DNA from: Heterobilharzia americana
Taxonomy: Eukaryota > Platyhelminthes > Trematoda > Strigeidida > Schistosomatidae
Direction of reading: 5' to 3'
NCBI GenBank assembly: GCA_944470555.2
Contig: OX104127.1
Span: 56,886,140 to 56,950,139 of the forward strand
Length of the DNA: 64,000 bases
In this document: positions 32,689-45,227 of the stretch, in pieces
Position numbering within the stretch: position 1 is the first letter of the stretch
Layout of the letters: each line of letters begins with the position of its first letter
Program-made: the position numbers and the translations under genes
The notes under the pieces: generated by a model
The model's input: the letters and a program-made list of their open reading frames with translations, nothing else
Databases searched by the model: none
What the model was told of the DNA's origin: nothing

Positions 32689-35330
32689 GGAGTTTGTTGT
32701 TGGAGTTGTTGGTGCGGTATCTTCAACACTTCTGTCTTCTCCATATTCACTTGAAGTCCCGTCTTCGCTGCCTCTTCTACCAACTTGTTAGTTTTCGCCT
32801 GTAGATCTTAAAGTTTGTGTGACATCAGGCACAAGTCATCGGTGAAATCCAGATCTTCTAGGTTCTTTTCCGCAGTCCAGCGTATCCCCCTCTTCTCGCT
32901 GCTCTCCACTGTTTGCTGCATAATCCAGTCCAGTTGACCACAATCAGGAATATCATGGGTGATAGTACACGGCAACCTTGTTTCACTCCTGTCTTCACTT
33001 CACTTCAGTGGCGTCACTGAGCTCCTCATTGTGAATAACTTGGCCGGCATGTGGCCTCTTCATATAGTTCTTGAATGAGGTGGATAAAGGTTTGCGGTAC
33101 TCCGTAGTAATGAAGCAGTTTCCAAATTACCTCTCGGTCGACGCTGTCAAAGGCCTTCTCGAAGTCGATAAAGTTGAGGCAGAGAGTTCACTACCATTCT
33201 ACACTCTGTTCTATGATGATGCGAAGCGTTGCAATTTGGTCGGCACATGATTTGTACTTCCTAAAGCCTGCCTGCCTGTTCCGGTCGTAGTTTTGAATCC
33301 AGTGAATCAGTTAGCCTCTCCAGGATGATGCGGCTTAATATTTTGCTTGCTTTGGGTGGACAGGAGAGTGATTCCTCGCCAGTTCTTGCAAACACTGAGG
33401 TCTCCCTTCTTCGGCAGTTTGACAAGGTAACCCTTCTTCCAATCAACAGGCAGGTACCTTCTCTTCCTTCCACACCTTCTGCAATAGTGGTGTGGTGTGA
33501 GCATGTCCGCTGTTGTCCTTGCGTCTGTTCTCAGTGCTTCTGGTGGGATCCCATCTAGTCCTGCTGCTTTCCCCCATTTCAGTAGCTTTATGTCATTCAG
33601 GACTTCCATTTTTGTTGGAGGGCTTTTGTTCACTTGTAGTTCAGCGGCTGCAGGTGGTATTCCTGGACGAAGTGCAGGTGGTGGTCGATTCAAGAGCTTC
33701 TTGAAGTGGTCGGCCAGCCCATTGTTTCCTTTGTTTCTCTTCTTTCGTAATTAAGTTTCCTTTATCATCTTTTATTGGTTTCGTTCGGGTTGATATCTTC
33801 CCAGATAGCGACCTGGTTATTTGACACAATGTTGTCAGGTCACTGTCTCTCCTACCTGCAGCCTGTTCTGCTTTACTTGCCAGTGTTTCGTAGAAGTGTC
33901 TTTTGTCTTTCCACCCACTCTTCTTCACTTCTTTTTCCAGTGTAGTGTTTTATACATTGTGCTCAGTTCCTCTTGTCGTTGAGCATCCATGCACTGGTTT
34001 ATCGACTGCTTCACCATCCTCCTCTTCTCCCCTCTATCAGCTACCAGGTATCCGTTGAGATCCATTCCTTATCTTCTTTCTTCTTGCTTCCTAATACGGC
34101 TGTACAGGTTTCTTTCCACATCTCTTTCAAAGACTTCCAGTGTTCTTCCATACAGCTTTCTTCAGGAATGTTCCTCGATATCTCCCATTTTGTCTTGATG
34201 GCTGACTGAAGTGAAGATCTCCTTTGTAGTTTCATCCTTCAGTTTCCGAGTGTTGTACTTGAATTGAGGTCTATCACCAGCTTCCTTGAAGGCTTTCAAC
34301 TTGATTTGGAAGGTTCCTTGCACTAGATAGTGAGTGGTATGAGCCTACATCTGCTCCCCTTCTTGACCTTGTGTCAAGTAGGCTGACTGCGTCTCCATTT
34401 TCTTGAAATTGAGATAAAGTCGATTTAATTTTTAGTGTGTCCTGGTGTCTGGTGAAATCCATGTCGCTTTGTGGATATCCTTGTGCTTGAACACACTGCC
34501 TCACTGCAATCACCAAATCGTTGAATGCACAGAATTCTGCAAACAATTCTCCATTCTCGTTCATCACCTCACCGAGCGATTCTCCACCCATGGTTAGTTC
34601 TCTTCCTGTGTTGTCCCCTCCCAGTTTGGCATTCATGTCGCCCATTAGAATTTTGATATCGCCAACTGACGTCTTGTCCAGTGTTGACTGAAGTTGTCTG
34701 TAGAATTCCTCCTCCTTCACTTGCTCTGCATTATTTGTAGGTGCACAGCATAGCATTGTATGATTGTGACCTTCCTTCCTTTTGAGTTGAATCTTGCTGT
34801 CGTGATGCTGGAGGACATTTCTTCCCACTGCGTGAGAGCCTTCGATGCTGTTGGGAACATCATGATAGCCACTCCAAAACTGAGTGTGCTCATGGTTGTC
34901 GTCTGGGTGACAATATCGGAGTAGATTATTGATTCTCCAGTTGACAGTTTGTGCAGTCCACTCCCATTCCATCTGCTTTCGCAAATCCCAAGCACTTCAA
35001 TGTGATACCTTCTCATTTGTTTGCAATCTGGACTGCCTTGCTGGGTTCAAACATCGTGCGGACATTCCATGTCCCCACGTTTACTTTCGCTTTCATCGAG
35101 AGAAGACACATCGGCCAATTGGCTTCCGAAGGCAGGCTTTCACCAACTGGCGTCATCTCGCCTCTCGGATTCCATCGAGGAATAATTTTGTTATTATTTT
35201 TTATGTGTCGTTTGTGCTTTCAAGTTTGCTTAGCGGTTAGATTTGTTTTACGGGATAGGGTTGCTAGTGGTGTTCCCAACCTTCCCTCTTTACCCGGGCT
35301 TAGGACCGGCTAGTAACTAGTGAACTAGTT
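32689..35330 (-). mobile_element. Nearly full-length inactivated RTE element
   Basis: Minus strand, 5' to 3': a leader from about 35,330, then the endonuclease N-terminus (MRRYHIEVLGICESRWNGSG, 35,016) and QCYA. A frameshift near 34,740 is followed by PTNNAE and GDMNAKLGGDNTG. The final motif reads GADVGSYHS, where SDHH is expected, so a catalytic Asp is lost. Next come the linker (EKQRKQW, NRPPPALRPG), the RT finger (KAAGLDGIPPEAL, DWKKGYLVKLPKKGDLS, NWRGITLLS), AFDSVDREV, the catalytic box F-T-D-D and EKTEVLKIP. The 3' end is missing at 32,689. Frames of 236, 128, 99 and 95 codons remain. RTE elements normally encode one endonuclease-RT protein of roughly 1,000 residues. Confidence 0.93.
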
Positions 35331-36219
35331 AACTAGGCGAGGTTTTCTAGGAGAATATATAGGATAAAATTATCCTCCTAATATCTGTCAAGTCAGTTGA
35401 TAAAACATATCAACTATGAAGGGGTTATATTTTGAAATTTTCAAACGATGAATACAATCAGAAAGCGGTATCATGTGTACGCTTGTATACAGTGATATTG
35501 AACATTGAAAAGCAACTGTTTCATGTTATCTGATATTCAATGATTCAATTTGTCATTTAAAAAAAAGCCTTTGATAACAATTTACGCCAGTAATTTTAAT
35601 TCAGAAAAACAAAAGAGAAATATATTTCTGAGTCAACAGTATATATACTAAACATAGAAAGAGAAAGATATTCTCATGTTAAACTATGTTAAACAGTGAA
35701 TGAAAATCATTCAATGTTCAAGGAAATTCAATATCAGATATGTTATATAATTTGAACATTATGATGATAGTAAAAAGGATGACAACATATTCATATTTTC
35801 TTGCTTACAATCTTCAGTCAAAATATGCGAACAAAATACACCTAATCTATTTACAAGACATTCAAATGGGGAGTAGTAATTCGATAGTGAACTATGAGTA
35901 TGTTATATACTTGAATAGATAAGGAAAGAAAGAAACAGAGTTGTGTTATTATACTGCAAACTGGTTAGGTGCTGTAGGACAACATGAGAAGTATACTCTT
36001 CGCATAAGTAGTGGCTTTCAATCCTCAGTAGCTAATGCGAAAACTGTCTTATATTTGAAGTGATATGCTTCGGATTCCAACCTCAATAGGAAAAATATTA
36101 CTCACTGGAAGGCAGGTAATATGGAAGTGAAGAGCTTCAAGTAGGACACAAGGTGATTCTTAGGTTCCGATGCCAACCCACTATATATCAATTTTATAAC
36201 AACTATCATTTTTCCCTTG

Positions 36220-37690
36220 GGTTCGTAATGGAACATAGGACTTCAACAGCACACTCCACTGCACTCTCTTCTCTCCAGTCTTCTCAACCCCACAACACCA
36301 CTACCCACAAGCCCTCATTTATTCCTCACACCATCTCCTCCATATCACCCTCACCTCCGATGCCCAACTCGTCGTTTCTCCTTTGCATTCCACTCCAGGA
36401 TCTGATGCGTGATATCCCGAATGATCTTCTCAGTGTATGTCCAATCCAATCCAATCCATCTCCACTCTCTTCTTCTGCATACTGTTGGGTGGTGGATTCT
36501 TGCTTCGTTGGTTCATGGCCAGCCAGCCAGCTAGCTAGCCAGCCAGCCAGCCAGCCAGAGTTCCTTGTTGCTTATTCTTATTATTCAGACCATCTGATCT
36601 TCAGTACGAAGCCAGAGTAGGAGGCAGCTGTTGATGATGCATGTGTGTAGTTTGTTGGAAGTGGTTTTCGTGAGGCGACAAGTTACTCAACCATACAGCA
36701 ACACTGACTTGACTGGATTGGTGTTGAAAATCGGGATGTGTTCACGGTTTACGCTGAGTGGAGTGCAGTAGAACTCCACACTGATTATTTCAGAATAATG
36801 AAGGAGGGCCTGTGTTGCTGTCTTTCCGATGCTGGCTGCATTGATGTCCTCATCTGTGCCTGTGCCGCTGCCTGTAGTTAAAATGATGCCACCTATGTAG
36901 GTGTAGGTGTAGGTGTAGGTGAAAGAGACAACTTCGTCTCGGTTTCTCCCTTTCATGGTGATCGATACTTGTTGTTGATGTTGTTGTTGGTCGGGTATCT
37001 TCATCACCTCCATCTTCTCCACGTCCACTTGAAGTCTCGTCTTCCTTGACTGCCTTGCCTCTTCTGTCAACTTGTTAGTTTTCACCAGTAGATATTCGAG
37101 TTTGTGCTACAAGACATTATACATAAATCGTCATTGTTGGTGAAATCCGAAAGTTCTTCTGGGGTCTTTTCATCGGTCAAGCAGCTTATGCCCATCTTCT
37201 CACATCCCCTCACGGTTTGCTTCATGATCGAGTCTAGTCGACCACAATCAGGAAGATGATTTGTGTTGGTAGACAGCAGCCTTGTCTTACTCCTTCCTGT
37301 CTTCACTTCAAAGGCGTCACTGAGCTCAGCTTTCCACTGTGAATTACTTGGCATGTGGCGTCTCCATATAGAAGTTGAATGAGGTTGGTATAGGTTTGTG
37401 GCGTTGAAACTGTAGTGTTGAAACAGCAGCTGCTAAATTACTTCTCAGTCGACACTGTCGAAGGCTTTAACAAAGTGGATGAAGTTGTGGTCGAGAGTTG
37501 AGTTGACTGGCATTCTATGCTGTGTTCTATGATGTTGCAATTTGATCGACACATGAATTGTTCTTCCTGAGGCCAGCCAACCAGCCTGTTGCTGTCGTAA
37601 TTTCGAATGCAGCGCATTCGCTAGTCTCTCCAGCATGATTTGGCTCAATATGTTTTCCTTGCGTTGGACAGGAGCATGATTCCATGGTTG
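36220..37690 (-). mobile_element. RTE fragment, RT to 3' end, in unit B'
   Basis: Inverted copy of 28,680-30,155. It has a longer CCAG-type run (36,520-36,562) than the left copy and the same TYTY expansion (about 36,895-36,925). Substitutions separate the two, for example N to K after SIM in the RT domain. Confidence 0.92.
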
Positions 37691-38142
37691 TTGCCTATGG
37701 TTAACTTTAATTTTTGTTGAGTTATGGAATGTTATTGAATTGTGAAAAAATTGTCTCGTAAATTGATACAGGTGTCATAGTTTTGTTACCAGTGAAGGAG
37801 CAATGTTAGAGTATAAAGGCATTGGTGATTGGTTGCTAGAAGTCGTAGGGTTATGCCATTGTGTTGTGGAAATTGACTATCAAAATATTGTCTACTCATT
37901 ATAGTGACAATCTACATTTGGCACATCATACTATGTATTGATCTCCAATAGGATTTGGAGCAACCATTGGCATGAACTGCTAGTAGGGGGCTATAAAACA
38001 TGGGTCAAAAATCATACATTAAAATACTGAAGTGGTAGAAGCAGAGACAACAGAATGATAGTATGAGTTAGCATGGAAGAGTTACGAATATCCGACCCAG
38101 CGTGTTCCTCCTCCCTTTTAGATAGGATGATAGTTCGAAAAT

Positions 38143-38349
38143 ATGTTAAAGGCTGAGGGAAGTGAAGGAAGCGACAGTCAGTGCATTTCACCTGTGCTCT
38201 TAGTGAAGCACTTGAAGGGAGAATGTAGATTGTCTGAGGATTTCAGAGAGCTAAATGGAATTGGTGATTTCAGATTTCGTGCAGTGCCGATGGTAGAGAA
38301 GACACTAAACCACCAACACAAAGCCACACTATTCACAGTATTGAACTAA
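38143..38349 (+). pseudogene. Ty3/gypsy-type reverse transcriptase relic (right copy)
   Basis: The 68-codon mirror of 28,030-28,242: SPVLLVK near residue 16, DFRELN near residue 34, FTVLN at the end, then a stop. No upstream or downstream retroelement domain is visible. The family call rests on the order and spacing of these three motifs. Confidence 0.65.
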
Positions 38350-38604
38350 AGATCGTGCCAATGGTTATAGGGGAGAGAAAATAGCATATATGGTATAAAA
38401 CACCGGTTTAATTGAATAGGGTTTCTTCTTTTCGATCTACTATTTACTCCTAAACAACTGATAAATTTACTGCTGAAATGTTGGCGGAATATAACAGTGT
38501 ACGTTGATAACTTGCTGTTGTATGATCTATATAAAAAGTTGCATTTTGCATAGATAAACACGCCGACCATCTCAGCTTGTTCTCTTTTATGTATAAGGAT
38601 AGCT

Positions 38605-39152
38605 GGTGATGATCCTTTCTCGTGTTCACTTATGCAAACCTTGTTACGACTTCCAATCCCCCTGAATAGTCATATTAGATCGTCTTCTCAGCATCAGTTG
38701 AGCTGCAAGCCACTTCAACAACTCCAATAAACTATTCAGTCGGTAGTAACGACGGGTGGTGTGTGTGCAGAGAATAGGGGTGTAATTAGCGCAAGCATAT
38801 GCCTTGCTACTAATAGGAATTCCTCTGACACGGGGAATAATTCGAAGCCTCGAACCCAGTCATAACGGTGATCAAACAGTTTTCCCAACACTTCCGGATC
38901 AGGTTTCCAGGCTGACTAGCACCATCATTGTAGTATACCTGTGGCCGTGGATATCTAAGGGCATCACAGACCCGTTATTACTCAGTTTCATGCAACTTAA
39001 ATGTGCCCTCTAAGAAGTAAAAATTAGCACCGTACTCATCGGAAATTGACCACACCACTCCATAGAGAAGTAGTGGAGGCCGCATCCTGAATCAGTGGAC
39101 ACGAACAATCTACTATTTAGTAGGTTCAAGTCTCGTTTGTTATTGGAATTAA
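38605..39152 (-). pseudogene. 18S rRNA pseudogene, 3' part (right copy)
   Basis: Mirror of 27,225-27,772. Read on the minus strand it keeps TACTACCGACTGAATAGTTT, GTCGTAACAAGGTTT and GGATCAT. A few substitutions distinguish it from the left copy (for example CCGACTGA against CCGATTGA and GGGATTGGAAG against GAGGATTGAAAG). Confidence 0.92.
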
Positions 39153-39179
39153 CCAGAGAAGCTTGAACTACGTTGTAAT

Positions 39180-40940
39180 AAGCCAACGTCACATCTTGCC
39201 AATGGATTCTTCATAGAATACGGAAGGAAGCTTTTGAGTTCTCAAAGTTTTCCCTTGGGGTTAATCAAGGGGAGAAGTGACTAGTCGAAATGACTCATTG
39301 TCATAATTCGGACCTCACCACTGAGGTAGTAGTTCCAGCAATGATAGAACAAATGCATGGCTAAGAATCCAGAGTAAATTGGATTTAAAAATTGTCCTCA
39401 CTAAGAATAGTAGAGTAGGAGTGAATTTGTCTGATGCTGTGACTTGTCGAGAGGATGATGGAAGCTAATTAGGTGTAATTCTTGAATGCCTACGACAAGA
39501 GTTGATTCTTAATCACCACCAGCTAGCACACACAAGATTCAAGAAGATGGCAAGCCTCTTAAGGTGAAATCCAGATATTGGTGTTTAGTGAGAGACGATG
39601 TCGAGGAGTATATGCTTACCTGCCAATAGTGATAAGTGATGACAAGTTACCGGTACATACGACCATCATTGCAGTCTATCCCTGTAGGAGCAGTCGGTGA
39701 ACTTTTGTCAATAAACGTATTTCGACCACTTCCTCAGTCCTCCACTGGCAAGTAGTAATTGTTGGTAATGACAAAGTAGGCAACTCGTTAGGTGGACTCC
39801 ATCGTTACTCGTAAACAATGCACATGGTGTGTTGTTCAACTGACCAAGGCAAACCATGGCCTAATGAAGATGGTAGTGACAGATGAGAGTTTAGGCATCG
39901 GAGGGTTCTCATCCTGCTAGCACCAGCTGGTTATGATAAAAAGGAACAGGCACACTTTGAAGAATGACTGATCACCAAAAGATACACGTGAGGAGCAGGA
40001 CTACAATCGATATCACAAGCACATGATGCATCACTGCAGGCAACAATGAAGAGATTGCAGTTTCAGCTGGATGAATGGCAGAGGAATATGACTACCAATA
40101 CAGAATAAAACCTGATCACAACCAAGACGACAGAAACCGATAGAATGGAGCAAGGAGTGAAGACAAGGGATCAAGAATGTTATGGAAAAAAGAACGTGCA
40201 GATTGGGTTAAATCTGGGAAGGCAACAAAGGACGAAGCTGAAGTCTGTCAAGGTAGGATATCACATCAACTGTACAGCTAAACAATCCAGTCCAGAAGAT
40301 GGACCAAGATGATAAAAAGTTGTCTTTGAATAGGAAGGAAGCCTTGTGAACAGTCATGAAGAGGAAGGCTCAGTGTGAATGCTAGTCAGATATCAAAGTC
40401 GATAGCAATGACTAAAGAAGCAGGGTTGGAGAGTGATCAACAAGTCTACGGAAACAACTTTGTTTGAGGGGAACAAGCGTACTGAACACTACTGATAAGA
40501 ATGTATGCCAGCAGCACAGGATACAGAACAAATAAACACAAAAGGTGATAACAACCTACTGATGAAAATTTAGGCAATTGGAAGACACAATATAGAGCAG
40601 AAATATCGAGAATGAAAACACTACAGACTAATGTGTGAAACAGCAGAATGCCTATAGATACATATAACTTGACTTAATCATCTAAAATATTAAGTGGAAC
40701 GATGGAATTTCACCATGCTTGACTTACTATCAAATGAAACTGAACTAAGGATGTTATGTTGTCCCTGTGAAGAAGATTTGCTGGCTATATGTTTTTGTTG
40801 CTTAATGACTAATTTTGTACTTCAGATAACTGGTAGACTTTAGGAGACTAAAAATAGTAGAAAATGATCATATGAGTAATGAATTCCTGAGTTATAACTG
40901 AAACATTTACCATCATAATCCTATCTATGATCACAAACAT
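39180..40940. other. Unit B' stretch without a recognised gene
   Basis: Mirror of 25,440-27,200. On the plus strand a short run of codons near 40,015-40,115 would encode a Gln/Leu/Arg-rich helix with stops on both sides. No function can be assigned. Confidence 0.45.
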
Positions 40941-40974
40941 CCTTTTTATTTTACTATTACTATTAGTATTATTA

Positions 40975-41640
40975 CGGTTAACATTTGTCCCTTGGGTTCC
41001 TAGTGGAACAGAGAGATTCAGTAGCACATAGCCATTTCACTCTGCTCTCTGCAGTCTTTTCAACCTGACTCGACGACTGCCCACAAGCTTTCATTTCCTC
41101 CTCACACCATCTCCTCCATGTCACCGTCATCTGGACGCCCATCTTGTCGTTTCCCATCGTGGTTCCACTCGAGGGCCTTGTCTGGTGCGTGATGTCCCCG
41201 ATCGACCTTCTCAGTGTATCCGCAATTCAATCCATATACCCTCTCTTCCACTGTATATTTGTTAAGCTACAGGTTCTCAGTTAGTTCGTTGCCAGAGTGA
41301 GTTCCTTGTTGCTTATTCTTATTATTCTGGCCATCTGATCTTCAGTGTCAGTATCGAGTGAGTGTAAGTGGTAGGTGTTGATGAGGTGTGTGTGTGTGTA
41401 GTTTGTTGGAAGTGGTTTTGATGACGCGCCAACTCTCTGAATGAAGCATCACATAGAAGCACTGACTTACTTGACTGGATTGGTGTTGAAAATATGGATG
41501 TTATTCACGCTTTATGCAGAGTGGAGTGCAGTAGATCTCCACACTGATTATTTCAGATTAATGAAGGAAGGCCTGTGTTGCTGTCTTTCCGATGCCAGCT
41601 GCTTTCACATCCTCATCTGTGCCGCCTCTATTTGAAGATA
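40975..41640 (-). mobile_element. RTE 3'-end fragment in unit B'
   Basis: Inverted copy of 24,780-25,430, with the AAT-type tail at the low-coordinate side (about 40,955-40,980) and the GGTDED region at the other end. Confidence 0.88.
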
Positions 41641-42189
41641 ATAATAATAATGGCAGCCAATAGAGATTTTACTGACAAAAGTATTTTCTAATTTCTTGAC
41701 ATGATACAACAAATTCAGTGGACCCAAGTTTTCTCACAGTCTACAAACTAAGATCTCTAATGGTCTTTAAGAAATCATTATTGTCATATGGAAATAATTG
41801 GTGCCATTGGTGCCATTCAATGGGAATGATTTTATATGGAGATTAACGTGCATAGATTGGATCTTTTAGTCTTGGAAAGTTTATCATGAAGTAAGTTTGT
41901 TTTGAATCCTACACAGACTTTCTAATGTCTATTCTATGTGAGTGTGTGTGTGTGTGTGTGAACATGCTGTAGAGGAGTGTCAGATTTCAGCTATTTCATA
42001 CACAGAACTTCTCTACTGCTTTAGAGTCTTCAAAAGCCTTTTCGAAAACACTGAAGAATAGTTTCTTGGAGTAATTTCTCTTTGAAAAGATTTCAGTTAC
42101 CATTTTGACTATCTGAGAAATCAGGTGTGGTTTGGCTATCAAGTAGTGATACTGGATGGTGAATGAAGGTGGAATAGAAATTAGGATGG

Positions 42190-42560
42190 CAGTCGGATCC
42201 GAACCAGCGTTTGTCGGGTTTCCGGCCAGATATTCCACCAACTGAGTTATGAGGTCCAACTGTTGACCACATTTTGGTCGACTACTATGTGAATTTGTGA
42301 CGCGTTACTACCTACTGCCTGATCGTACTCACACCAGCTGCCTCACACGGCTATCTCAGATAGTCAAAGTGACAATCAATATGATGCACCACCTCTTTAA
42401 TTCAGTTATGTTTCGGTTGGAATGAGAAGTTCTGACCGAGAAGCCAGTGTAAGCACGACTAAACGATAGTAACGCGTCACAAATTCACATGGTGGTCGGA
42501 CGAAAGACATCGGGTTGGAAACCTGTTGGTCGGTAGTTCGACCTCCACCCCACATTTCTT
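42190..42560. mobile_element. Head-to-head pair of tRNA-like SINE relics, mirror copy
   Basis: Mirror of 23,880-24,240. Box B-like sequences point outward on either side of the inverted GTGAATTTGTGACGCGTTACTA stretch. In both inverted stretches this copy has GACGCGTTAC where the left copy has GATGCGTTAC, a matched change in the two halves. Confidence 0.6.
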
Positions 42561-42956
42561 CAGTTTCATACAGCTTCAAGTTTTTAATTACTTATTTATA
42601 TCTTATGATTTACTGGTCAGGCTGTCTGCTTGATAACCTAGACATCTTACTGAGCTTACTCTTATAGATTTACAATGAGATAAATTAAAATCCAAGCATC
42701 CCGTTAAGTAGGACTGTTTCCAGTGAACACAAGTATTTGAAATGCCGTATCCTCATCACTTGACTTCACAATCCAACAGAGATGGGTCTACGCTTTCATT
42801 TGTTTTCGATTTATGAGTTAGTTGAATGGTACTCACTGTCAGATTTATGGAATTGCGTGGAAATCTTTACTCACATTGTGCTACATAACACGAGACGATC
42901 TAGTATGGGTTAGCCGTCCCTCACCTCTTGGTATCTAGACAATGTTCTCCTGCAAT

Positions 42957-44090
42957 ATTATTATTTGTCCTTTGGGTTTCTGGTTGGTTCATTGCCAATC
43001 AGAGTTTCTCTTTGCTCTTTCATATCAATCTGACCATCTTATCTGATCTTCATTGTCGAGTGAGCGTAGATGGTAGCTGTTGATGATGCGTGTCTGTAGT
43101 TTGTTGGAAATGCTCATCGCAACTCGCCAACTCTCTCAACCATCACATAGAAGCACCCACTTACTTGACTGGATTAGTGTTGTAAATTCGGATCTCGTTC
43201 TTCATACTGAGTGCAGAAGATCTCTACACTGGTTTCAGTTTAATGCAAAAAGGGCTGTCTTGCTGTCTTTCCGATGCTGGCTGCATTGATGTCCTCATCT
43301 GTGCGTGTGACGCCGCCTGTAGTTGAAACGATGCTGCATTACCTAGGTATGTGAAAGAGACAACCTGCTTTAGATTTCTTGAGTTGGTAGTGATTGGCCC
43401 TTCTTGTGGTTGTTGTGGTTGGTTAGTTGGTTGGTTATCTTCATCACCACTGACTTCTCCAAGTTTCACCTGAAGGAACTTCCATCTTCCATCACTGCCT
43501 CGTCTCTTCTGCCAACTTGTTCGTTTCCGCCTGTACATCTTCCAGCTTGTGCGACATTAGACGTAAGTCATCATGAGTGGCAAAATCCAAAACTCCTAGA
43601 GTTGCTTCATTGGTTCAGCGTATCCCTCTCTTCTCACTCCTCACGGTTTGTTGCATGATCCAGTCCAGTTGGTCACAATCAGGATGATCGGTGATAGTAG
43701 GGCAACCTTATCTTACTCCTTCCTGTCTTCGCTTTAAACGCATCACTGAGCTTTCCATTGTGAATCACTTGGTATGTGGCGTCGTCATATATCTGTAGAA
43801 TGAAGTTGATCAAGGTTTGTAGTATTCCGTAGTGTTGAAGCCTCAGCCGGCAAATTACTTATCGGTGGACGCTGTCGAAGGTTTTTTCAAAGTCGATGAA
43901 GTTTCGGCAAACATCCAGTTGACTGACATTCTATATTCTGTTCTATGATAATGCATAGCTTGCAATTTGATCCTCATATGATCTGTTTTTCCTGAAGCCA
44001 GCCAGTTCCCGTTGTAATTTTGAATCCAGCGCATTCTTTATTCTCTGCAGGAGGATGCGGCTTCATCCATATCCTTTTGGTGGTTCAATT
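42957..44090 (-). mobile_element. RTE fragment from RT domain to 3' end, copy 3
   Basis: Inverted relative to 22,205-23,475. It has the same 5' truncation and internal frameshifts, with its 3' AAT tail at 42,957. It shows the state copy 1 would have without the gap. Confidence 0.88.
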
Positions 44091-44539
44091 CATCTGAAGA
44101 ACGATCCCACAGTCACTTCTGTGTCACACTGAGACGGCAAATATTCATAGTCCTATCAAATATGACAGGTGAAATTACTGCCTGATATCAGCTCACAAAG
44201 TCACATGATTATCTTGAAATATGAGAAAGCGGTACGTTTAAAAATAAGACAGGAGACAGCAGTGTGATATGAGTCTACGAAGCCTAACTACTAATTCCCT
44301 ACACCCAGAGACTGATTAGATCTTTAATGCAGCTTGTTGTATAGAAACCTGACACAAACACCTCATCAAACCTACCAGTAAATAACTTCTTCCAATCTTC
44401 TGTTACATCACAGAAGATTCCTGTTAATGTTTCAACGAGTTTCATCGAGTAGTCAAAATTCCTACTGAGAAAATACTAATAAATCAATTTTTTCAATCTG
44501 CAGGTTTTTAAGGATTGATTGACTTCAGGGTATAAATCA

Positions 44540-44720
44540 TCCTGGACTTGACAGCACTGAACAGCTGTTTTATCTTAGTACCACATTCATGTACACTACG
44601 AACAGATCGAAGTTTCACGACGAACGCATTAAGCATTCAGCTACTGCGTTGCTTTAAGTTCACTGCTACACAGTTTCCAATTTCTGTCAATTCACGATGT
44701 AGCGCGACTATCACCAAAGA
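44540..44720 (-). mobile_element. tRNA-like SINE relic with eroded hammerhead, copy 3
   Basis: Copy of 2,125-2,305 with the same loss of the first half of the ribozyme core. Confidence 0.5.
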
Positions 44721-44835
44721 TCATCAGTTGACATTTGCTTCCCTTCCAACTGATTGACCCCACAGGTCACGGCTTCTCATTACAACTTCAGGATATCCAT
44801 CTCAAAGCATATGAATAATCAGCATTACTATTATT

Positions 44836-45148
44836 ATTACTATTAGTCTTTTGGGTTCCTAGTGGAACATAGGGATTCAGTAGCACATAGCCATTTCACT
44901 CTACTCTCTGCAATCTTTTCAACCTGGTGCCACGACTGCCAACAAACTCTTATTTCTTCCTCGCATGATCTCCTCTATGTCACCCTCACCTCCAACGCCC
45001 AACTAGTCGTTTCCCATCTGAATTCCACTCAACGGCCTGACCTGAAGCGTGATATCCCTGAATGGTGTTTTCAGTGTAAGCCCAATCCATCTCCACTTCC
45101 TTCCACTGCATATTTATTGAGTGATAGGTTCTTGCTTCGTTGGTTCGT

Positions 45149-45182
<34 letters not shown>

Positions 45183-45191
45183 GCAGCCAGG

Positions 45192-45227
<36 letters not shown>

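Larger units (their letters stand above)
31424..34937. repeat. Non-palindromic loop of the second palindrome
   Basis: The arms stop pairing at 31,423 and 34,938. The loop has two parts: 31,424-32,688 is homologous to 9,007-10,280 of unit A in direct orientation, and 32,689-34,937 is the body of the minus-strand RTE element. Its origin looks recombinational rather than an insertion of new sequence. Confidence 0.88.
34938..43107 (-). repeat. Unit B' (right, inverted copy of B)
   Basis: Reverse complement of 23,177-31,423 with scattered substitutions and microsatellite length changes. One example is a (GT)n run at about 41,941-41,960 that is short in the left copy. It continues into the third unit A without a break. 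Confidence 0.95.
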
